A DNA stretch of 26,331 bases from Chromera velia. Its lineage: Eukaryota > Sar > Chromeraceae. The stretch lies in the NCBI GenBank assembly GCA_018398765.1, contig JAHBMJ010000818.1:5001-31331 (forward strand), written 5' to 3'. How positions within the stretch are numbered: position 1 is the stretch's first letter; every line of letters begins with the position of its first letter. The translations under genes were made by a program, and so were the position numbers. Of the stretch, positions 1-7,822 are shown piece after piece. The notes beneath the pieces are model-generated. The model was not told where the DNA came from. It ran no database searches and saw nothing but the letters and a program-made list of their open reading frames with translations.

Positions 1-787
1 GAAATATGCAGTGTGACTAGCTTACCTTTGTCAAATCAGAGCTCATGCTGCATAGCCCTTCAATTCTACCGCGCGCGTGCATCAAAATCGGATTCCAATC
101 CGATTTTAAATTCTCTTGAAAGCTTTGCGAGGCCCAGGCAGCGTGCGCGACCGCCGCGGACTATATATTGTTTTGGGGGGGCGCGCATGGACGCGACCAC
201 GTGGTCACGCGCCGCTCAAGCGCAATACATTTTTTTCTAGCACTCGTTAACTATGATTCATAAACGCAAAAATGCACTCACAGAATGCTTAAAACTCTTT
301 GTTTTTCTTTTTAACAACTGTTTACTGCCCTAAAATGCTTGTGGGCCAGGATTAGATAGGGTTGTTTTGGAGACCGTTTTGGTGTTGGAGACCGTTTTAG
401 AAAATTTTTCTTTCGCTATGATGGCCAGTCATAGGCAAGGTGCTCTAGCTAGAGGCCGTGGATCAATCAGGCTTTCAGAGAGCTAAGCATTTATCTCTTA
501 CATAGTCATAGTGCTCAACATGTGTTCAGTTGAACTGCTTTCTGTGTGTGTTAACTCGGCAGATCTGTTTGTGGACATTCATTCTTACCTTTCATGGGGG
601 TTACCCGCTGTGTACTCCCTCCTTACATCAGTGTGCGGATTCAGCGTATTCCATTAGAAGTAAAAGTTAGCTTGTTTATGCATTACACTGCGCATTGTCA
701 CATGCTTGCAGTGGCCTGTAGAGTCTGCACTTACTCTTCGACATCAATATACTCTAACTCTTTTACGACCTCCCTGAACCTAACTAC
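1..787. other. Gene-poor left edge
   Basis: No convincing coding region is seen. Short open frames at 13-240 and 594-794 have no protein-like composition. Around 130-215 the sequence is GC-rich and contains the 12-bp palindrome GACCACGTGGTC (195-206), which includes a CACGTG core; a regulatory role is only possible, not shown. Confidence 0.5.
84..107. repeat. Perfect 11-bp inverted repeat
   Basis: AAAATCGGATT and AATCCGATTTT are exact reverse complements separated by CC. No gene is adjacent, so the role is unknown. It could be a hairpin or a binding site for a dimeric protein. Confidence 0.8.
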
Positions 788-968
788 CACTTAAAAGTTT
801 AAGCCGTATTTTTGGATAAGCTTGAAAGTCCGCGCCGCAGGCGTGGATCATTTACGATGTCTTGAAAGCCGAAGCCACATAGCTGGACGGTGTCTTGACC
901 GTCTATGCCGCAGGCGTGGATGGTCTCTTGAAAAACGATGCCGTACATATAGAGATCATCTTGATTAT
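788..968. repeat. Degenerate 33-bp tandem repeat
   Basis: Units begin near 788, 821, 861, 894, 927 and 960. Most start with CTTGA and most are 33 bp apart; one unit is 40 bp, so it carries a 7-bp insertion. The core GCCGCAGGCGTGGAT recurs in the units at 821 and 894. A 33-bp period equals 11 codons. On the minus strand a short open stretch repeats a TIHxCG / GxxFQD pattern, so this may be the remnant of an 11-residue protein repeat. The copies are too diverged to be sure. Confidence 0.6.
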
Positions 969-1353
969 ATTTTTTCAAGTGGCACTTAGGTTTAGAGAGG
1001 TTTCTTTCACCTCACTCACGTGCAACAATTTCCAACACTCATACCACATACCCATTAAAGCTTATCTTTAAAAGTTGTTCATGCTTTCATGCAGGTAAAA
1101 AACAATAAATAGAATTATTCTGAGTGTTTTTAAGACTTAGAAAAACTTAGTTTTTTATGTAGTATTTAGTGTGATATATAGAAAATTAAAAGTCACTTTC
1201 TAGTATACAAAAGTTTCAATTATCATTACAGTCAGTTCTATACCGATGAATCCATTCATTCACATGTAGAACAAGATCCTCCCCTGCCCTCAAACGAACA
1301 ACATAACAGAGGACAAGAGTGGTGTGTGAATTGATTTAAGAAAAGCAAACCCA

Positions 1354-1937
1354 CTACACAAAAGGAGACGAGTCAAATGCAGGATCAAGCTCTGACAGAA
1401 AGCAGAGATCACCCCATACCTCATTCAGAAACGATCTGGGCCGTGACGGGGAGTCAGGGTCCCTCACTCTCCATTGGTGATTGACCACATAGACCCGCTG
1501 ACATGAACCATACCAAGAGAGAGAAGCATTCACGCGAGCTACGGGAATCGAAAGAAAAGAACTGTTCTCCTGTTCCTTCCACATATTTACCAATCGTTTC
1601 AGCCCAGTATACCTAAAACAGATGTGTTGAAGAAGAACGGAATAACGAACAAAAGAAGGGATAAGGGAAGCATCACGCATGAACGGACCAAGTAGAGACA
1701 AGCTGTCGGCATCTCCATCTCGTGCTCTCGTCATCTGGACACGTTCGTTGCGAGGAGCAGAGACTTGATCAGAGAAATAAGAAAAGAAAGGAAATGAAAG
1801 TAAAGAAAGTATATTGATGTACCATATGCAGTTAGCTCATGTAACCGCGATGTACCCCTTCCCATTTTCTCTGACCCCCCTCGGGAGAGAAGCGAAGCAA
1901 CGACACGAAGCACATGCCAGACTTGTACACGTGTCAC
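1354..1937 (-). pseudogene. Decayed coding fragment, unknown family
   Basis: Two open minus-strand frames meet at 1731-1734 (68 aa then 126 aa). The second frame (1734 to 1354) has a mixed, protein-like composition with several aromatic and charged clusters, for example WKEQENSSF and RVRDPDSPSRPR. No domain is recognised. The plus strand has no comparable frame. It lies downstream, in the same direction, of two other minus-strand fragments (2585-2124 and 3613-2798), so all three may be pieces of one old element or gene. This is inference from orientation and spacing only. It could instead be chance open sequence. Confidence 0.35.
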
Positions 1938-2123
1938 ACCACTGACACCCTACTCACCCCTTTTGTCAAGAAGACCGTGGTGAAAGGCCATGCAGATTGG
2001 CAGGGGGCCTGCGTAAGCTTCACCCACACGATTTTGCCTGGCGTCGCGAGAGGAAGAGCGGCCTTTCCCGAGAATCGATCAACGTAGAGAGTGGTAAAGA
2101 GAAGATCCTCCACCCCCTCATGG

Positions 2124-2585
2124 TCAGTCAGATTCCTGACAATTCCTGATGACAGAAATCACTGCTGTCCCCCCCACAAACAGAGGAACTTCCAAGAGAG
2201 CAATACCCCTCTCTTTTATCTCCGTCACATTCCCCTCCCCTTCCTTCCTTATCCCGAATACCTCTGAATAGTGAGAGAAATACGCCCACCTTTTGATGAT
2301 GGAGGAACCGACCTTCTTAATTGGTATCAGGGTGAATGTGCACTCTGTATCTATTCTGAGAGGGACAATGTATGAAGGGATGGATGGAGATGGGGATGAA
2401 AAGAGCACACACACGCTCTCTTCTGTTCTCGCGACACGGGCATGTTCATACCCCCGGTTAAACCCGTCTTCATCATGCTCTCAGACTATGAAAACGGAGT
2501 CGGAGAATCTTTGGATGAAAGCCTCAAGGCTCTCGCTCTCTCTTCTGGCGAAACTGTCCTCTCCTCTTTCTGTTTCCGCTGCCAT
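2124..2585 (-). pseudogene. Decayed coding fragment with in-frame TGA
   Basis: Reading the minus strand from an ATG at 2585, the frame stays open to 2124 except for one TGA at 2481-2483. Both sides of the TGA read like protein: ESLEAFIQRFSD before it, and IKKVGSSIIKRWAYFSHYSE after it. The total is 154 codons including the final stop. No family is recognised. The single internal stop, with protein-like sequence on both sides, suggests a recently broken frame or an unrecognised splice. It belongs in position and strand with the fragments at 1354-1937 and 2798-3613. Confidence 0.4.
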
Positions 2586-2797
2586 GCGGACTTAAAAAGT
2601 TTTTCTCGTAAACCCTGTAGAACCTGATACTGCTGCTTCTGATTGCTGTATAGAGTCCCCTCCCAGGCTCCCCTGACTTACCTTAGAAGGGCCTTTGCAA
2701 GGGACTGGCACATCTGATCGAGTTTGGGTGGGGTGCTAGACTGACTCTGCTATCCCTTGTTGCCCTCCTCCTTTGCTGGCTGACCTCCCCCATTCCC

Positions 2798-3613
2798 TTA
2801 GTTCTGCTTTCCCTTCTTTCTTTTCTTCCATCTTTCATACTTTCCGACAACATCTCTGAGCTGGCAGACCGTCTCTTCTTCTACATTGAGAAAAGCCATC
2901 TCCTGAGCTGCCTCTTCGAGAAGACAAACAGACTCTGCAAGAGCATCCTGCAAAACCGATACTCCACCCCCTCCCCCCCGTACCTTCGTTCCTATGTTGG
3001 GGATGACTGAGTCTACCTTGAATTCTTTTATCATCTTTCGATCAAAAACTTGGAGTACCCCCCTCACTACTGATGGGATGCATTTGTTGCGGTTAAGGGT
3101 GGAGTCCAGATCAGCTCTGGAAAAAACTTCTCTCAGAAACGATGTCTGTCTCTCAAATGAAGACTTGACTGGAGCGGACCTTCCCCCCTGTGCTTGCAAA
3201 GCTCTGTTCTCCTTCAGAGGTGCAATCTTCTTCACATCGGGTATCACACACTTCCAAAAGAAAATTCTTTTCAACCGATCCCCAATGTTAACCCCCAAAG
3301 TATCAGCCTCTTTCGACAGAGACTTAAAACACTTGTGGGCATCTCTCAGAGACAGACCGGCGGAGACGACAAAATGGAAAAGGAACATCCCAGAAATCAG
3401 GAGCTTAATGAGGCGATCCTCGTCAACCTCCATATCTATTTCCTTTATGGGCTTAACAAAGGTGTCCTCAGCCCAACTCCGAAGGCACACAAGAAAATCA
3501 GCCTCTAACTCATTGTTTTGGACGTCTCTCTGGGGGACTACAAAATTCTACTCGGCTTTAATCTGCCAGACGAAGGAAAGAATGGACTCATCAGTTTCTA
3601 AGCATATCATCAT
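2798..3613 (-). pseudogene. Uncharacterised protein, interrupted by one TAG
   Basis: From ATG at 3613 (a second ATG follows at 3610) the minus-strand frame runs to the TAA at 2798, with one TAG at 3548-3550. Upstream of the TAG it reads ETDESILSFVWQIKAE; downstream it continues NFVVPQRDVQNNELEADFLV, so the stop interrupts a coherent protein of about 270 residues. The longest uninterrupted part begins near 3547. It is rich in Lys, Glu and Val, has a hydrophobic stretch LLISGMFLFHFVVSAGLSL near its first third, and ends in a basic KKRKKGKQN tail. The overlapping plus-strand frame (2994-3635) is Ser-rich and looks like its shadow. No family is recognised; it could be an accessory ORF of a mobile element. 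Confidence 0.5.
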
Positions 3614-4242
3614 AAGAGAGTCCCCAAAAGTTTAAGACCGGAGGCCAAGGCCGTGCCGGATACCCATATAGATAGAACCTCTCCATACTTTTGTGCACTG
3701 GAAAATTCAGACCGGGGAGGAGGGCGGTTATTTGACCAAACAATTTCCCCTTTCAACATTTTCTGCAGAAAAGTGTATGCCTAGAGTGCATGCAACTCTC
3801 AACCTCTCAGAAGCAGAGCACTGTGGCTGTTAACGGCAGTGAAGACCTAACGTAGCATATGCTAATGATAGGTGGGAGGATCACATACGAGACACTGTAT
3901 AGTCAAACTTCTGGTGTATCAACAACCAAAGAATGGAGGTTTGGGGGGGAAACTCTGGCAAAAATGTATGGATGATGCCAGACTGATGGTGTCTGTTATA
4001 TGTAGTGAAACACGGCGGGGCCAGGTGAGGAAAGAGATGATCTCAACGCTGAGAGACAGTGCAGTGGATGGGGATCTGGAGGGCTGTGACCTTCTGGAAC
4101 TCGTTTATGCTTTCATTATATAGCAGAAGAGGGTTGAGGCTCTCTGTTTGCAGTAGGAGAAGGAAGGAGAAGAATGGGAGGTCGCCAGGTAGGACCTGAT
4201 TAACTAGAGACTGAGGAGCATATCGGGAAGAGCAGTGGTCAG
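3614..4242. other. Region between two head-to-head decayed ORFs
   Basis: This lies between the minus-strand ORF starting at 3613 and the plus-strand retroelement ORF starting at 4243. It holds one short plus-strand frame (3872-4123, 83 aa), containing for example GGLGGKLWQKCMDDARL, which may be an out-of-frame N-terminal piece of the retroelement. No TATA box or repeat shared with the downstream end of the element was seen. Confidence 0.35.
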
Positions 4243-5550
4243 TTGAATGTTCAAATTAATTTTGATTCTTCTTTTTTATTGTCTTTGTCTGATGAATTGC
4301 ATGAGAAAGTGATGGAACTGGTTGGAGTGATTGGGAAGGATACAGGGAATGGAAGGGGTTTTGGCAGAAAAAGTGTGAAAGAGAAAGTGGAGTCGGACCT
4401 TGATCGTCTTTCCCTCAGATTGGCTAGGGTGCGGATGTTTGTTGCATCCCTCCATGTGCACGCAGTTCAAGCCTGTCCTGTTTGCGCATTGGAGATTCAC
4501 AAATACGATTGCCCGTTAACAATGGTTCTTGTTATTCAGACGATACAGCCACCTTCATACACTCTCCATGTTATGCCTGCGTCCCCTGAGGATGTGATAA
4601 ATCCTTCTTGCAAGCTTCGGACTGTCTTTAAGAGAGGGTTTGGTCAGAAATGTTTGAGGAGACTTATATATTCCCATTTGCTGGCTGCTTCTACATGGTT
4701 GGGTCTATCTAATACGAAATATTCTTCCTTTCTGAGAAAGGTTAAGGATGTTTGTGCTGGGGTGGGAGAGGATGCATTATGGTATGACAAGGGAGTAAAA
4801 TATTTGATTTGGTCACGATGGAAGAGAGGCTTTTATATTCAATTTGGAAGTACCGTTGGTAGGGCGCTCGATCGTTTCTTTCAGCACCTCACAAGTACAT
4901 TAAAACCACGTCGCGTGGGGAGGAAATATAATAAGACGGGTCGTGAGTATGTACATCGCTTCTATTCTGTTTTGTCTGCTGATGCTTCCAGACATGGCCT
5001 CTTTGTTATCCTTCCTATTGCAAAGATTGGGGGTGGTCAGATGAATTTGCGCATGATAGAGTACTTATCTATTTGTACATACAAACCTACATGGAATACC
5101 GTTGGTGTGTTGAGGACGTTCAAGAATGACCCGGTGCGTAATTTGAGGGACCTTAATAAAAGGGATGTTCGCTCAATTGCGTGCAGGTATAATAACAGGG
5201 TTTCAAGTCTGAGGAGGAGACTTGAATCTTCTGTTCACATGTCGAAGGTGGTCGGAGGAGTTGATAAAGGAGGCACTTTCCAATCTTGCTCTCTTTTCCT
5301 CTACAGGGTTACTGGCGAAGAGGGTGTGGGGGTGAAAGGAGGAGAATGGGACGTGATTTCTCTTTTTTGTGCACGACTGCTGACTGCATTGTTTAAGAAG
5401 GTCCTTCCCGATTCGTCTTTTTGTTCATTTGATGCAACGAAGAATGATTTGAGTGCATATATACACATGGTGTCCAGTGGCGGGATTCTTGGGGGAGGGA
5501 GAGTAACTTTTGACTTGAATGTGAGACAAATGTGCGAGTTGAATGGCTAG
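4243..5550 (+). pseudogene. Retroelement N-terminal segment, GIY-YIG-like domain
   Basis: A 435-residue open frame. Residues 75-90 carry CPVC followed by His and Cys (HKYDC), a possible small zinc-binding site. Residues about 184-288 fit a diverged GIY-YIG nuclease: KYLIW in place of the GIY strand, FYIQFGST in place of YIG, then RALDRFFQHL supplying the conserved Arg and His, and MIEYLSICTYKPTWN supplying the catalytic Glu and the closing Asn. The family uses this fold to nick DNA at the insertion site. The Gly residues of the GIY strand are not preserved, so activity is doubtful. The frame ends at TAG 5548-5550 and continues in the same frame beyond it. ATG 4243 is simply the first Met; the true N-terminus may lie further upstream. 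Confidence 0.55.
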
Positions 5551-6240
5551 TCAGCAGCGACTTTGCTGAGAGGGGAGCTGATTACGATTCGGGTGCCCCT
5601 CGCTGACTTGTCTTTTTTCCGATCTTTTTATTTTACCATGTTTGAAGAGATAAGGAAAACCGTGTCTCCGTTGTCAAACATGAGGCTTCGCCTTCTCTCT
5701 ATAAAGCTGACTGATCTTCAACAAACTTTGGACAATATATATGGGATTTGTGGGGAAAAAGGAGGGGGTGAACGTTCTTCTTATGGATCGTCGTGTTGTT
5801 GTATAGAAATTGCGGAATTATTTGATCTTCCTTTGCTTGATAGTCATGTGTGTTGTCTACTGTCTACGTCTTCCTCTCTTAGATCTTTCTTCTCTCTTGC
5901 TCCTCACTTTTCTTCTAAGATCAAATTATGGCCTAACACTGGTGCATAGAATATTGTTTCGAAGGGTATTGAGTCTTTCCTCCGTTCTGTTCTCACTTCT
6001 GATGGTGGCACTTGGGAGGGGGTTGGTCTAGGGATGACAATGGGAAGGGGGAGGGAGAGGGAGAATACAAGAGGCAGGTCGATGAAAGGGGTTTTGTCTC
6101 CTGCAATGATTGCTGACCTTCGAGAGCAGTGGGTTTCAACGTTTTCGTGTGCTCAGGCAAATAAGAAAGGGACCGGCCGTCCCAAGGAAGTCTGTGGCAA
6201 TAAAAAAATTATTGACTGCTCTAGCAGTTATGTCAATTGA
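5551..6240 (+). pseudogene. Retroelement central segment
   Basis: Same frame as the nuclease segment, continuing past TAG 5548-5550 and again past TAG 5947-5949. The protein-like content includes FFRSFYFTMFEEIRKTV and LSPAMIADLREQWVSTF. Near 6110-6200 the coding potential moves to the next frame, which implies a small insertion or deletion. The segment links nuclease and RT and has no recognised domain. The C-rich patch SSCCCIEIAELFDLP near 5790-5830 is of unknown meaning. Confidence 0.45.
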
Positions 6241-7183
6241 CAAGGCCAGAGGAGATCTGGCTTTTTTATGTAAAGAAAGATACATTAAGGCAGTGGCAAA
6301 AGCTTTTCTTTTTGATTCTTTTTATGAAAGAATTGGGGAAGGTGAGTTTTCTGCTTCTCTGGACCTTTTGAAGAATGGTTTTCCGAATGGAAAGGATGCA
6401 TGGGTGTCTTTTTTAAATTAGTTCAAGAAATTTGACAGGAAGAAACACCACTTTGGGATTGGGATCCTTTGGGTGAAACGTAAGTCTTGGGGAGTTGAGG
6501 GAGAGCTCCCTAAGTCCTGCTCCTCTTTGAAGTACAGGCTATTGGTATCTTACAAAAAACATGCCAGACGTGAGATTTTTTCTTTCCTTTACAAGGCTTT
6601 GAATGACTGTCTTTCTTACTTTTCACCACATTGTGATTTTAACTCTGTCTTTGCTTTTCAGAATAAAGTTGGGATCTTTAATTTAGGGTTTGAAAGACTT
6701 GCAGATCATGGTTCTTATCTTTTTTCTAATTTGTATTGGCCTTGGGGTGGACTTGGTCTGCTGGTGGACAACATCAAAACATTTTTTCCCTCTCTACCCA
6801 GAGCTGATTTCCTTTCTTGTTTGAATGACTTTGTTCAAGTTCATTTCATTCATTCTTCCTCTAAATATCGTTTTGTTGTGTTGCCTACCCACAAGTCTTT
6901 TTGTATTAAGGAGGCGGGTCCGGGAGAGGGTAAGAAGTGGTATTCTTGGAGACGTTACTTAAAACCTATTGCTTTTTTATCCTCCTACTATAATTATGCG
7001 AATGCACTTTCTTGCCCTCTTGATATGCTGGCTCGTATAATTAATCTTGATTTTGTTTCGAATGTAATTCGAGTTCGAGGGAAGATGGTCAGACAGCATG
7101 AAGGTTTTCCTCAAGGGAGTCCTTGTTCTCCTAATAGGGCCCAATTTTTTGCCACGTGTAGAAAGAGTACTCTGTTGCATTAA
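6110..7183 (+). pseudogene. Reverse transcriptase, fingers and palm up to motif B
   Basis: This frame carries IDKARGDLAFLCKERYIKAV, resembling the DKG region that precedes the RT in Penelope-like proteins. A TAG at 6419-6421 follows, then GIGILWVKRKSW and KYRLLVSYKKHARR, which match the RT fingers (the position of the usual Lys-His-Lys and RPI(V/I)S motifs). Motif A is LLVDNIKTFFPSLPR, with the metal-binding Asp codon at 6767-6769. Motif B is EGFPQGSPCSPNRAQ at about 7103-7147. The frame closes at 7183, but the RT moves to other frames before that. The role would be copying element RNA into DNA at a nicked target. With motif C in another frame, this copy cannot make an intact enzyme as it stands. 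Confidence 0.75.
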
Positions 7184-7269
7184 TGAGATCGAAACCTTCA
7201 TGAGGGGGGGAGAAATGGATGACAGGAAGATACATGGATGATAGAACGATTGTTTTTAGGTCTAATTAA
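7143..7269 (+). pseudogene. Reverse transcriptase motif C (YMDD), frameshifted
   Basis: After motif B, a third frame reads LPRVERVLCCINEIETFM (about 7149-7202). Another frame then reads GRYMDDRTIVF, with the YMDD codons at 7231-7242 and a TAA at 7267-7269. YMDD holds the two metal-binding Asp residues of the RT palm. The distance from motif B, about 100 nt, fits RT geometry. Two frame changes in under 120 nt show clear decay, or possibly base-calling errors near the G run at 7203-7210. Confidence 0.7.
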
Positions 7270-7822
7270 CTGTGGCATAAGTAACGTGCCGGATGACCCC
7301 ATGATAGAAAAGTTACTTGAGGAAGACTTTTACAGTTCTACATGCGTTTTAGAGCGTCAGAAAGGATCTACGATGCTTGGTCTGTGTCTTTTCTCTTTAT
7401 TGGAATCTCCTTTGATTTTGTTTTTTGCTACTATTAATCCTAACCGTGATGTTCTTCTTAATTTCTTTCGTAATTTGGTTGCTTTTTCTCTGTTGCCTAT
7501 TTCTAGAGGATGATCGTCTTTTCCTAACCTACCTTCACTTTGTAGAGTGCGTTTGATGCATGCTTTCTCCTGTGTTCCTTCTGTTTCGGCTAAGAGGGGC
7601 CTAATATCCTCTCATCTTATCCGGACCCTTCTTTTTTATAATGCACCTGCGGTTATCCTAGTTGACGAACTTACTTTTCTGTTTTTGGAGTTGTATATTT
7701 TGAGATGGTTTGTTTCATTTTTGCTTGATTTGTTCATGTCTACAGTCCGTCGGACTAGTGATGATGGTCTTTATTCTCTTTGGAAGGCGTGTTTGTCCTT
7801 TCTTTATTTTGTTCTAAAATAA
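7238..7822 (+). pseudogene. Retroelement RT thumb and C-terminus
   Basis: One frame covers this region except for TGA 7511-7513. Before it are DPMIEKLLEEDFYSS and GSTMLGLCLF, which match the part after motif C where such RTs have a flexible loop and a (F/M)LG strand, followed by ATINPNRD. After it come LMHAFSCVPSVSAKRGLISS and a run resembling the RT thumb (HLIRTLLFYNAP). The protein ends at TAA 7820-7822 with no GIY-YIG domain behind the thumb, in agreement with a nuclease placed at the N-terminus. Confidence 0.6.

Larger units (their letters stand above)
4243..7822 (+). mobile_element. Decayed Penelope-like retroelement with N-terminal nuclease
   Basis: One protein is spread over several frames in the correct order: a GIY-YIG-like domain (about 4783-5100), a central region, a DK motif (about 6233), RT fingers (about 6440-6600), an A-motif Asp at 6767-6769, QGSPCSP at 7112-7132, YMDD at 7231-7242, and a thumb-like C-terminus to the TAA at 7820-7822. 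In-frame stops are at 5548, 5947, 6419 and 7511; frame changes fall near 6110-6200, 7140-7150, 7225 and 7240-7260. Known biology: Penelope-like elements pair a telomerase-related RT with a GIY-YIG nuclease, usually C-terminal; in the Chlamys and Naiad branches the nuclease is N-terminal, as here. No flanking pseudo-LTRs, target duplication or hammerhead ribozyme could be found by eye, so the ends are set by coding sequence only. Alternatives are another RT lineage that captured such a nuclease, or sequencing errors exaggerating the decay. Confidence 0.65.

Noticed and set aside
3584-3594. CTGATGAGTCC on the minus strand, identical to the start of a hammerhead ribozyme core; such ribozymes occur in Penelope-like elements
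   Set aside because: No GGAC-GAAA partner follows at a suitable distance, and the bases lie inside a coherent coding frame.
2994-3635. Plus-strand 213-codon frame
   Set aside because: Ser/Thr-rich composition, antisense to a more protein-like minus-strand frame; treated as a shadow.
4288-4310. CTGATGA followed by GAGAAA on the plus strand, also hammerhead-like
   Set aside because: No stem II can form between the two parts, and the sequence encodes LSDELHEK in an open frame.
5260-5275. VDKGG as the DKG motif of the Penelope-like protein
   Set aside because: Too far upstream of the RT core. The IDKARGDLAFLCKERY block near 6233, just before the RT fingers, is a better positional match.
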